Below the pieces are notes generated by a model. That model did no database searches. It saw only the letters and a list, made by a program, of their open reading frames with translations, and was not told where the DNA came from. The translations under genes and the position numbers were made by a program. A stretch of 52,569 nt of DNA. Source: Paraclostridium bifermentans. GTDB lineage: Bacteria; Bacillota; Clostridia; Peptostreptococcales; Peptostreptococcaceae. Each line of letters opens with the position of its first letter. The first letter of the stretch is position 1. Shown here piece after piece: positions 21,180 through 28,577 of this stretch. The DNA is taken from contig NZ_CP079739.1 in assembly GCF_019916025.1 (NCBI RefSeq), positions 1 to 52,569 on the forward strand. Direction: 5' to 3'.

Positions 21180-21321
21180 GCAACCCTTCGGGTACCCGAA
21201 AATAGCAACGAGAGGTCATTAATTGTTTAACTGTAGGTGGTTGCTCGTAGATGAAACACCTAGAGTTAATTCAATTAATAGACCTGTCTAAGCGTTACTT
21301 TTTGGGTGAAGGATAAGTTGC
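21180..21321. ncRNA. Structured element B, copy 6
   Basis: It is nearly the same as copy 4, with a few changes: AAACACC in place of AAACGCC in the loop stem and GACCTGTC in place of GACCTCTC on the 3' arm. The nested stems and the apical loop GTTGCTCGTAGATGAAAC are kept. Confidence 0.5.
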
Positions 21322-21407
21322 CCTAAAAATATCTTTTATGCACTTAAAAACGCTCCTATAGATTGTGGTAAGTATAATTAATATTATTAAAACTTTTAAT
21401 TTAAATA

Positions 21408-21447
21408 AAAAAGAACCTCTGCCATTCAAGGACAGAAGTACTTTCAA
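21408..21447. terminator. Terminator hairpin after the gene at 21448
   Basis: AAAAAAGAACCTCTG and CAGAAGTACTTT pair imperfectly. The sequence through CAGAAGTACTTTCAACTATA also occurs at 24105-24147, after another small membrane gene. Confidence 0.6.
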
Positions 21448-21684
21448 CTATATTCTTCTAAATAATAATATTACTGCTATAATGCAACCCATTACGGTTG
21501 AAAGTATAACTAAAGTATCTCCAATTAAACATACTTTTTTGTTAACTTTTTTAATTCCAAATTCTACTTCTTCAAATTTCATCCTTTTTCTAAGCAATAT
21601 ATATTTCTTTAATTTTTTTACTAAAACAAATAAAAATATGTAAATAATCCCATTTTTAATGCAAGTTAAAATAAAGTTACTCAT
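21448..21684 (-). CDS. Small membrane protein (78 aa)
   Basis: Two hydrophobic segments: residues about 8-24 (IKNGIIYIFLFVLVKKL) and 50-72 (KVCLIGDTLVILSTVMGCII), with a basic, Glu-rich turn between. AAGGGGTAATT precedes the ATG. Its 3' terminator is shared with the membrane gene at 24153, suggesting exchange of 3' flanks. No family is recognised. Confidence 0.6.
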   Translation of the reverse strand: MSNFILTCIKNGIIYIFLFVLVKKLKKYILLRKRMKFEEVEFGIKKVNKKVCLIGDTLVILSTVMGCIIAVILLFRRI

Positions 21685-21805
21685 ATAATTACCCCTTATT
21701 TCAATATTTTTAATTATATTAATTATAAATGTAACTTGCCTTTTTAAATATAAAAAATAGTCTAGCTATACCAATTTAATTAATATTTTTCTTATAATTA
21801 TATAG

Positions 21806-22240
21806 TTACTTATAACAACTATATAATTCTCTTTCTTCATCAGTTAAATCATCTTCATCCTTAGTTTCATCATCTTTAATTTGAGTAACTGCCGTTTCAT
21901 TCTCTCTGCCATCTAATAATTTTTCTTCAATATTAGTATCAACTATTTCTTTAGAATCTTTTTTATTTTCATTATCTAATCTTTCATCTTTTGATACAGT
22001 TTCTTGTGTAGTTTGTGGCTTTTTAGTTCTAGGTCTACCACTTTTTTTAGTCTTTGATCTTTCTTCCCATTCTCCATATTCAGCATTTATAATTTCTTTT
22101 ATGCTTGGATTTGCATAGGCTTCTATAGCTCTTTCAACAATATCAACTATTGTAGAACCTTCAAAACTTGCTTGCATACTTAATAAAGCATATGTTCTTT
22201 TTCTATAATCTATCAATCTTTTAACTTTGTCGTCTGCCAT
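21806..22240 (-). CDS. parR: ParR-type centromere-binding adaptor
   Basis: A 144-residue protein. The first 60 residues fit a ribbon-helix-helix DNA-binding domain (RLIDYRKRTYALLSMQAS, IVDIVERAIEAYAN). The rest is long, acidic and disordered, with a basic patch (KTKKSGRPRTKKP), and would contact ParM. It lies directly downstream of the parM gene in one operon, with AAGGAGG before its ATG. In such systems ParR dimers coat parC and cap the growing filament. Two inverted repeats separate it from parM and may set the protein ratio. The C-terminal tail is longer than usual for ParR. Confidence 0.8.
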   Translation of the reverse strand: MADDKVKRLIDYRKRTYALLSMQASFEGSTIVDIVERAIEAYANPSIKEIINAEYGEWEERSKTKKSGRPRTKKPQTTQETVSKDERLDNENKKDSKEIVDTNIEEKLLDGRENETAVTQIKDDETKDEDDLTDEERELYSCYK

Positions 22241-22263
22241 AAATTTGACCTCCTTCGGCTTAT

Positions 22264-22353
22264 AAACAGATTCCCCCTAACGGCTTAATCTGTTTTCTAA
22301 CGAATTAGTATATAAATAAGTTAAAAGGAACTTATTTATATACTAATTTCGTT
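22264..22353. promoter_or_regulatory. Two inverted repeats between parM and parR
   Basis: AAACAGATT/AATCTGTTT (22264-22295) and a 24-bp arm hairpin beginning AACGAATTAGTATATAAATA (22299-22353) with a 6-base loop and one bulged base. They lie within the operon between the parM stop and the parR ribosome site. They could act as a partial terminator or mRNA processing site, or as ParR binding sites. Confidence 0.55.
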
Positions 22354-22357
22354 ACTA

Positions 22358-23584
22358 TTAATTATTACTGCTTTTTTTTAATTTGCTCTGCTTCTTAAGA
22401 AGTTGAAATATTTTAGACTTTGTAAATGCAGATAACCCTTCACTCTCAATTGTAACTGCATATGGATAGTCTAAGTACAGTAACTTCATTTTCCCTTTAT
22501 TACACACTTCTTCTAATTGCTTTTCAAGTGTCTTTCTCATAAGGATTGAACCACCACCATAAACTAAAATTAAGTCTATCTCATTGTTAGCTCTTTCAAT
22601 TTGCTTTTTAGAATTTTTTAATATCTCTGATGATTGTTCTTCTAAATGAAAATCTAATATATTTATAGCATCTGCATAAAATTTATGTGAGTTATCCTTT
22701 ATTACTTGGCTATATTGTTGTCTTGAATATGTAGATAATCTTACTTCTTCTTTAAATTCATCAAGTGAGTTATCTATTCCAATACCAACCCCATTATTTG
22801 AACCATGTATAAAATTAGGGTCGAATTTCTTTCCTACAGTCTTTGGATATTCTGTTGTTCCTTCTCCTATTGCTATATGTAATATTCTTCTTTCTTGCCC
22901 TTTAAAGTAGTCTTTGTTTAATTTAACATTATAGGCTTCAAGATTTTCTTTATTCTCTTCAAATTTTTTATTATAGGCTTCAAATGCCTTATCATCTAAA
23001 TTTTCTAAAGCGAAAGTTGTTGTAACCCCTTCTTGTATGATTTTAACAAATTCAAAATCTATCTCAACCTTAACACTTTTTTTAGGAGTTTCAACATTTA
23101 ATATATGTACTCCATTTGTAAATCTTTCAGAAAACATTTCAGCTTTTTTTGATGTGTATTGATTTATTGGTAATGAGCCTGTCATATCAACTTTAACTTT
23201 TATATCTTCATCTATTTTATCCTCTTTATATGCTTGCTTAACTGCGAATCCTGCAACTTGTGCAAGTGTATTTATAAATACAATATCACTTTCTGCTTTA
23301 TTATTATCAATACCAACTTCTATGCTCTTTACTGCTAGTCCACTTTTAAGTGCATAATCTCCTATGTAATAAGTTCCTGTTGGCACTTCATTTGATATTA
23401 AATTTATAACTAAATTGCTCTCTATGTTCTCAATAAATAATTCTTGGTCTAATTCTTCAAGGTTTGGTGTTTTTCTAGCTCTTGATATTACATTTGGTTG
23501 GCATATTTGAATATCATTGATTATTATATCATGCTCACTATTCCCTGTATCATTTCCTACTTGTAATTTTAACTCGTAACTCAT
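22358..23584 (-). CDS. parM: ParM-like actin ATPase for plasmid segregation
   Basis: A 408-residue protein; TTGGAGGGAACAATT sets the start at 23584. Actin-fold motifs are visible: the phosphate 1 loop in LQVGNDTGNSEHDI, a TGSLP segment at about residue 118, and the adenosine motif LVYGGGSILMRKTL near residue 350. ParM polymers push plasmid copies apart using ATP or GTP hydrolysis. Distinct clostridial ParM families exist that form unusual filaments; the exact clade needs alignment. It is followed by parR and preceded by the AT-rich parC candidate. Confidence 0.85.
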   Translation of the reverse strand: MSYELKLQVGNDTGNSEHDIIINDIQICQPNVISRARKTPNLEELDQELFIENIESNLVINLISNEVPTGTYYIGDYALKSGLAVKSIEVGIDNNKAESDIVFINTLAQVAGFAVKQAYKEDKIDEDIKVKVDMTGSLPINQYTSKKAEMFSERFTNGVHILNVETPKKSVKVEIDFEFVKIIQEGVTTTFALENLDDKAFEAYNKKFEENKENLEAYNVKLNKDYFKGQERRILHIAIGEGTTEYPKTVGKKFDPNFIHGSNNGVGIGIDNSLDEFKEEVRLSTYSRQQYSQVIKDNSHKFYADAINILDFHLEEQSSEILKNSKKQIERANNEIDLILVYGGGSILMRKTLEKQLEEVCNKGKMKLLYLDYPYAVTIESEGLSAFTKSKIFQLLKKQSKLKKSSNN

Positions 23585-23670
23585 AATTGTTCCCTCCAAC
23601 ATATTTTATAATTTATCTTTTGCATTTATTATCTTTTACACTATTTATTATATGTTATTTTTTACCAAAG

Positions 23671-23925
23671 TCAATATAATTATTATAATAAAATTATATT
23701 AATTATATTTTTTATAATAATTATAAATATAATTAATATAATAATAATTATATTAATTATAAGATAATGTGTATTTATATAGGTTTAATTTTAATATTTC
23801 AATATAATTTTTATAATTAATATAATAATAAATATAAAAATTATAAAAATTATTTTTATTATAAATAACAATTATTATTATATTTATAATTATTATAATA
23901 ATAATTGTTATTTTTTAATATATGT
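23671..23925. repeat. Centromere candidate (parC), AT-only repeat region
   Basis: About 250 bases made almost only of A and T, with overlapping words ATAATTATTATAATAA and TATAATTAATATAATA on both strands. It lies directly upstream of parM, where parC usually lies. The word ATATAATTATTATAATAAAA also occurs in the two R2 repeats at 15229 and 19663. Confidence 0.6.
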
Positions 23926-23979
23926 TTAAAACTATTGAAAATATCTGCATATAATAATATAATCTACTTATAATTTATT

Positions 23980-24048
23980 AAAAGTTTGAAGTTCTCTCAA
24001 ACTTTTATCTTTTGCAAAAAAGTCTAGGTATTAATACCTAGACTTTTT
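23980..24048. terminator. Two consecutive hairpins
   Basis: AAAAGTTTGA/TCAAACTTTT (23980-24007), then a 24-bp perfect palindrome AGTCTAGGTATT/AATACCTAGACT with A and T runs (24016-24048). They separate the par locus from the genes on the right. Confidence 0.75.
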
Positions 24049-24104
24049 AAATTTCATATAAACTTTTAAAGAGTGATCTTCTCATGTTAACTTTAAATCT
24101 GTAA

Positions 24105-24147
24105 ATAAAAAAGTACCTCTGTCATGCAAATGCAGAAGTACTTTCAA
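24105..24147. terminator. Terminator hairpin after the gene at 24153
   Basis: AAAAAAGTACCTCTG and CAGAAGTACTTT pair around TCATGCAAATG. Near-duplicate of 21408-21447. Confidence 0.65.
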
Positions 24148-24152
24148 CTATA

Positions 24153-24749
24153 TTAATTTAATTCATACTCTAATATATCATCAAACTTAGATACAATTTT
24201 TTTTATGCTATTTAAATCTATACGGTAAAAACGCATATAATAAAATCTCTTTGTATATGATGTAAAATTTTTAATTTTTAATTCTAAATTTTCATCTGAA
24301 TTAGTTTTAATGCTTAATACTGCTAAATCTAAAACTACAGTAAAATTTTCTTCTATGTTTTTTTTAGAGTATACATATTCTGATACTTTATCATTAAGAA
24401 CTCTTTCTACTTTTTCTTGAATCTTTGTAATAATTACTCCTTTTACATACTCTACCTCTGACCTTTCTAACTTATCTTCAATATCGTTTGTGTATATTTC
24501 AACGTCTTTTAAAGACCAAATTACATCATCTAAATATTGATTATTTCTAATTACCCTAAACCCTTTTGAGATTTCAAATATTATATATGAAATATTGAAA
24601 ATTAATGAAATTACAGCGACCACATAAATAATAAAACCTAAATCGCTTTGATAAGGTAAAAATAATATAAATAAAAGTGGTACTATACCGATAAGACAAT
24701 TACAAATATTTTTTTTATTTAAAATCCTATGATTAAAATTTATTTTCAT
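24153..24749 (-). CDS. Membrane protein with cytoplasmic coiled domain (198 aa)
   Basis: GAGGGAG precedes the ATG. Two hydrophobic helices near residues 18-60 (CLIGIVPLLFILFL and LGFIIYVVAVISLIFNISYI) are followed by a charged, helical domain of about 130 residues. It has no recognised motif. It lies between the partition locus and the small replication-associated regulator. Whether it belongs to plasmid maintenance is unclear. Confidence 0.6.
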   Translation of the reverse strand: MKINFNHRILNKKNICNCLIGIVPLLFILFLPYQSDLGFIIYVVAVISLIFNISYIIFEISKGFRVIRNNQYLDDVIWSLKDVEIYTNDIEDKLERSEVEYVKGVIITKIQEKVERVLNDKVSEYVYSKKNIEENFTVVLDLAVLSIKTNSDENLELKIKNFTSYTKRFYYMRFYRIDLNSIKKIVSKFDDILEYELN

Positions 24750-24769
24750 AAAAAACTCCCTCTATATAA

Positions 24770-25381
24770 CTATTTATCATACTTACTTATATACTCTTCT
24801 AATGCCATACTAATAAGGTCTTGCTTGCTATACTGCTTATACTTATTACAAAAGCTATTCCAAGCATCTAAAGATTCACTATGTAATTTTATAGTAGTTG
24901 GTTTAATATCCTCTTTAAACTCTCTTATAGTTATTCCCTCCTGTTGTATTACCTCAATTACTTCTGTATTACCATTGTAATAACCTTGCTTATATGCCTG
25001 TACCATATCTTTTATATCATCTTCTATAGACATCATTTTATTTTTAAATTCAATTAATTCATACCATTCCCTCTCAAAATCATTAGGTATTACTAAAGTA
25101 CTACCTTGACCTTGTGTACTCGGTTCTAACCCTCTTACAATCTCTTTACTATGTAATTTATCATTAAGTATGACTTCGGTAATACTATCGTCATTTGATA
25201 CATATTTTCTTAATTTCTGATTATACTTATAACCATTTTCTTTCATAATCTTTTGTAATCTCTTTTCGCCAATTCCTAAATCTTCTCTTATCCTGATCAC
25301 TGTCTGACCTTCATTTAATTTGTCATTTAAATATGTAATCATATCAGCTATATTTAACTTTAAAAATTCATCTTTAGTAAT
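24770..25381 (-). CDS. DNA-binding regulator with probable AUU start
   Basis: The only ribosome site, GGAGGGG, lies eight bases before an in-frame ATT at 25381. The first in-frame ATG (25342) has no ribosome site. Starting at ATT gives 203 residues and an N-terminal helix (TKDEFLKLNIADM) that completes a helix-turn-helix (VIRIREDLGIGEKRLQKIM). The C-terminal 45 residues resemble a ribbon-helix-helix unit (TTIKLHSESLDAWNSF, QDLISMALEEYI). Two DNA-binding regions between par and rep suggest control of replication or partition. An AUU start, as in infC, could make the gene sensitive to initiation factor IF3. Confidence 0.65.
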   Translation of the reverse strand: MTKDEFLKLNIADMITYLNDKLNEGQTVIRIREDLGIGEKRLQKIMKENGYKYNQKLRKYVSNDDSITEVILNDKLHSKEIVRGLEPSTQGQGSTLVIPNDFEREWYELIEFKNKMMSIEDDIKDMVQAYKQGYYNGNTEVIEVIQQEGITIREFKEDIKPTTIKLHSESLDAWNSFCNKYKQYSKQDLISMALEEYISKYDK

Positions 25382-25590
25382 AACAATCCCCTCCTATAGT
25401 TAAAGTATCTAATATATAAATTACTTAAATATTACCAAAGTAATTCATATATGTAAATTACCTTAGTAATACTTAAGTATAATTAATAAGAAAAATATCA
25501 AATACTAAATAACTCAAAATAAAAGTACCAAAGTGAGAAAAGTATTTGTTCTTTTTACAAATACGACGCAACGCGGTAGCCCCATATTTT

Positions 25591-26652
25591 CTACCAAAAC
25601 ATATCAAGTTCTTGCTTATGTTTCAATTCTTCTTCATATTCTTTCTCATATTCCTTAATCTTATTTTCTAAAGTCCCTTTAAAAAACTTGTATGAATTAG
25701 CTTTTATATTTTCTACTTCATCCCTTTCAAATGTTATCATAATTGCATCATCAAAGGCTTCTGAATAATGTTTCTCTTTAAAGTTATATTTAGCAAAATC
25801 TTTTTTAAATGACCTTAAAGTCCCTTTAGTAAATACAGTTTCATCTGGTATATAAAATTCTATATTTTCTAATAGTTTAGTTTCTGCATTGGTTTCATCT
25901 AAATTTTTATCATTAGGTTGTATTATTTCTTTTACTACATTTTTATCAAAATACTGTCTTTTATCTAAATCTTTCACATGAAAATCTATAGATTCTATGG
26001 ATCTTCCCTTTCTAACTTCTTCAAACGTAATTTCAAAATAACCTGTAGAATTTAATTCATCTATAGCAGGTATTAAAACTCTTTTTTTGAAATCAGCATA
26101 TACCTTGTATTTGTTTTCTATAAGCAAAATTCTTTTTATATAATCTAATTTGTAGTTTATAACTTCCTTAGTTCCTGTCCAAGCTCTTAATATATCATAA
26201 AACCTTTGTGCATATGTGTTTTTAAGATTCATCCAAACTACTAAATTTATCGGAGTATATCCTTCTTCTAAATATTTATGTAACAGTCTATGAACATCTG
26301 CATCTGCCGTTATTGTAAAAGTATCTTTTTTATCGTTATATGAAGATTTATCTATAAATCCAGCAACTATATAATCTCGACTTCCATCCTGTTTGTTTTT
26401 TACTAAAAATAATTCTTTTTGTCTTAAATCTGATAAAATTTTATTAAGTCCTTTTATGGTTCTATCATTTTGTTTTAATACAAGTTTGCTTAATTCTTCT
26501 CTGCTAATCTCAACTACTAACCTATCTTTATCTGTGCATTTTTGGAATTTGTATAATAAATATACAAAAACTTTATTATGTATTAATTTTGTTTCATATT
26601 TAGAATTAACTAAATCATTATGTTTCATTAAAATTTTAGTACTATCTGTCAT
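25591..26652 (-). CDS. rep: Replication initiator, Rep_3 family
   Basis: A 353-residue protein starting after GAGGTG. It has the two winged-helix domains of Rep_3/RepB initiators. The first contains ILMKHNDLVNSKYETKLIHN and LSKLVLKQNDRTIKGLNKIL; the second contains the NLVVWMNLKNTYAQRFYDIL motif typical of the family, then YKVYADFKKRVLIPAIDELN. As a monomer it should bind the seven direct iterons at 26712-26858. As a dimer it should bind the inverted half-iteron over its own promoter, the usual copy-control logic of iteron plasmids. It is divergent from the RepA_N gene. Confidence 0.88.
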   Translation of the reverse strand: MTDSTKILMKHNDLVNSKYETKLIHNKVFVYLLYKFQKCTDKDRLVVEISREELSKLVLKQNDRTIKGLNKILSDLRQKELFLVKNKQDGSRDYIVAGFIDKSSYNDKKDTFTITADADVHRLLHKYLEEGYTPINLVVWMNLKNTYAQRFYDILRAWTGTKEVINYKLDYIKRILLIENKYKVYADFKKRVLIPAIDELNSTGYFEITFEEVRKGRSIESIDFHVKDLDKRQYFDKNVVKEIIQPNDKNLDETNAETKLLENIEFYIPDETVFTKGTLRSFKKDFAKYNFKEKHYSEAFDDAIMITFERDEVENIKANSYKFFKGTLENKIKEYEKEYEEELKHKQELDMFW

Positions 26653-26671
26653 AATTTTTCACCTCAATTGA

Positions 26672-26700
26672 ATTATAGCAGTAGTTTTTAACATGGTCAA
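26672..26700 (-). promoter_or_regulatory. rep promoter overlapped by an inverted iteron
   Basis: On the minus strand TTGACC, 17 bases, TATAAT. The sequence GACCATGTTAAAAA that covers the -35 element is an inverted copy of the iteron core GTCCATGTTAAAG. This predicts autorepression by Rep. Confidence 0.8.
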
Positions 26701-26711
26701 TATTTATTTTT

Positions 26712-26858
26712 TGTCCATATTAAAGTACCCATCTGTCCATGTTAAAGTACCCATTTGTCCATATTAAAGTACCCATCTGTCCATATTAAAGTACCTGTTT
26801 GTCCATATTAAAGTACCCATCTGTCCATATTAAAGTACCCATTTGTCCATGTTCAACC
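26712..26858. repeat. 22-bp iterons of the Rep_3 origin
   Basis: Seven repeats at an exact 22-bp period (starts at 26712, 26734, 26756, 26778, 26800, 26822, 26844). The consensus is TGTCCATATTAAAGTACCCA, the last copy being partial. The period equals two helical turns, so Rep would bind on one face. An AT-rich stretch with four TAAATACT repeats (26895-26933) and sequences like TTATTCCAA and TATCCAAG, near DnaA boxes, follow. This is a strong origin of replication. Confidence 0.9.
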
Positions 26859-27118
26859 TCTGTATCCAAGTTATTCCAATATATCCAAGCCGTCTAAATA
26901 CTATTAAATACTATTAAATACTTTTTAAATACTAAAGTAAAGACTAGAAAAGACTAAAACCTATAATTCTTTACTAATCTTTACTTTTCTATTCAAAATA
27001 AATTAAAAAGATATTTCTTAAACATAATAATTTGTAAATTTATCCAAATTATACTACAATAATTTAGAAAATTTGATTTCTAACCAACAAACTTAAAATA
27101 ATCTAACTGGAGGGTAAA
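26859..27118. other. AT-rich origin region between the two replication genes
   Basis: It contains four copies of TAAATACT (26895, 26905, 26915, 26926) as likely unwinding region, and weak DnaA-box-like words. It ends with TGGAGGG, the ribosome site of the RepA_N gene. I see no gene. Confidence 0.6.
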
Positions 27119-28132
27119 ATGGGTTTTAACTACATCACGAAAAAAGATACAACTAAAAACTTATATTATAAAATACCTAAACAGCTTATGTTAGAACATA
27201 AATACAAAAAAATGAAGGATTCAGCAAAAATCTTATACTCAATTTTGTATGAAAGAACTAACTTATCCATAAGCAAAAATTGGTTTGATAGTAAAAATAG
27301 GGCATATATAATTTGTACTTATGATGAAATTCAAATATTATTTGGGTGTTCAAGGGATAAAGTTTCTAAGTGCCTTAAAGAACTTGAAAGATATAATCTT
27401 TTGAAAAGAGATAAAATTAAATCTGAAGATGGGAATTTAGTTAATGTGCTATACATAGCTCATGTAGATACTTCATCAGAAACGTTAGATCAGCTTTTAG
27501 ATAATCATAAATACCATTATCATAAGCTGAGAAATAAAAATAGGGAATATAAAAGGGCTTATGATAAAGAAAGAGGTAATTTATCGAAGTTCAAAAAACA
27601 GACTACCATTGGAATTACTTGTTTTAAAAAATATAAATTAGTTAAACCTAGTAATTTCAACAGTAGTCTGATTTTCAGACTACCAGTAGTTCAAAAAACA
27701 GACTATAGTAATACTGATTTTAATAATACTAATATTATTAGTATGTATGTAAGTAATGAAAAATTAAAAAATAAAATTTTTATAGACAGATATAAAGAAT
27801 TTTTAAAACCATCACTATACGCTGAAAAAGTTTTACCTCTTTTACAAACAAAAATTCAATTTGATTTGTTTGACAAGGTTCTTGTAGATACAATCAATAA
27901 TCCTAAAATAAAATATAAAGAAAATTATATAATTGCTAAATTAAATAAACTGATTCATGCTAACATATTAACATTAGATAAATATTTACAAGAGGTAAGT
28001 GTTTATAATTATAATCACTTTGAATCTAAAGAAGTCCAAAATCCTATGTTAAAACTTTCTGATGATGCAGTTAGAGAAAGGTATTTATTAGATCAGTGTA
28101 TAAGCAAAGAACTTTTAACAAAAAAAATGTAG
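27119..28132 (+). CDS. repA: Replication initiator, RepA_N family
   Basis: A 337-residue protein after ACTGGAGGG. The N-terminal domain is typical: LYYKIPKQLMLEHKYKKMKD, then AKILYSILYERTNLS, a WFDSKNRAYIICTYDEI segment and the recognition helix CSRDKVSKCLKEL. In this family the origin often lies inside the gene. Here the middle of the gene (27588-27705) carries an 18-bp direct repeat and a palindrome, all with the word CAGACTAC. The C-terminal part is helical. It is the second full initiator on the plasmid, so the molecule has two potential replicons. Confidence 0.85.
   Translation: MGFNYITKKDTTKNLYYKIPKQLMLEHKYKKMKDSAKILYSILYERTNLSISKNWFDSKNRAYIICTYDEIQILFGCSRDKVSKCLKELERYNLLKRDKIKSEDGNLVNVLYIAHVDTSSETLDQLLDNHKYHYHKLRNKNREYKRAYDKERGNLSKFKKQTTIGITCFKKYKLVKPSNFNSSLIFRLPVVQKTDYSNTDFNNTNIISMYVSNEKLKNKIFIDRYKEFLKPSLYAEKVLPLLQTKIQFDLFDKVLVDTINNPKIKYKENYIIAKLNKLIHANILTLDKYLQEVSVYNYNHFESKEVQNPMLKLSDDAVRERYLLDQCISKELLTKKM
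27588..27705. repeat. Repeat cluster inside repA, candidate second origin
   Basis: AGTTCAAAAAACAGACTA occurs at 27588-27605 and again at 27688-27705, exactly 100 bp apart. Between them lies the inverted repeat GTAGTCTGA/TCAGACTAC (27663-27683). Four CAGACTA words in two orientations match the internal origins described for RepA_N plasmids. Confidence 0.75.
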
Positions 28133-28144
28133 AAATTTGACAAA

Positions 28145-28185
28145 AAGGGTTTAGTATATTTAGTACCATCCGTATACTAACCCTT
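28145..28185. terminator. Bidirectional terminator between convergent genes
   Basis: AAGGGTTTAGTATA and TATACTAACCCTT pair around a 14-base loop, between repA (+) and the regulator at 28195 (-). Confidence 0.7.
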
Positions 28186-28194
28186 AGATATTAA

Positions 28195-28554
28195 TTATTT
28201 TTTTAAAAAATCATCTTGGGTATATCCAAAATACTCATCAATTGAATTAAATATTTCTCTTTTTGCTTCATCTAGTTTTTGATTAATATCGTTAAACTGT
28301 CTATCTATTAAAACCTTCAATTCGATTGGGTTTTTAGGAACAGATGTAATGTTTCCAAATGTTAACTCATCCATGCTACAGTTAAATGCACGAGAAATTT
28401 CAACTAAAGTATGATAGCTTGGTTCGATTAAACCTTTTTCATACTTAGATATACTTTGCTTTGAAACATTTATGTGAGAACTTAACTCATCCATAGTCAC
28501 GCCATGCATTTCTCTTAATTTTGTTAAATTACTTGCAAAATTACTTTTTTTCAA
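28195..28554 (-). CDS. Cro/C1-type repressor (119 aa)
   Basis: The TTG at 28554 is best placed after GGTGG; an in-frame GTG or TTG a few codons upstream is possible. Residues about 6-65 are an XRE domain (LTKLREMHGVTMDELSSHI, VSKQSISKYEKGLIEPSY, FNCSMDELTFG). The C-terminal 50 residues are a charged helix, probably for dimerisation. It is in one run with a second XRE gene upstream, nine bases apart, and both face a third XRE gene on the plus strand, a set-up that resembles a small regulatory circuit. Confidence 0.75.
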   Translation of the reverse strand: MKKSNFASNLTKLREMHGVTMDELSSHINVSKQSISKYEKGLIEPSYHTLVEISRAFNCSMDELTFGNITSVPKNPIELKVLIDRQFNDINQKLDEAKREIFNSIDEYFGYTQDDFLKK

Positions 28555-28577
28555 ATTATCCACCAACTTTTACTAAT

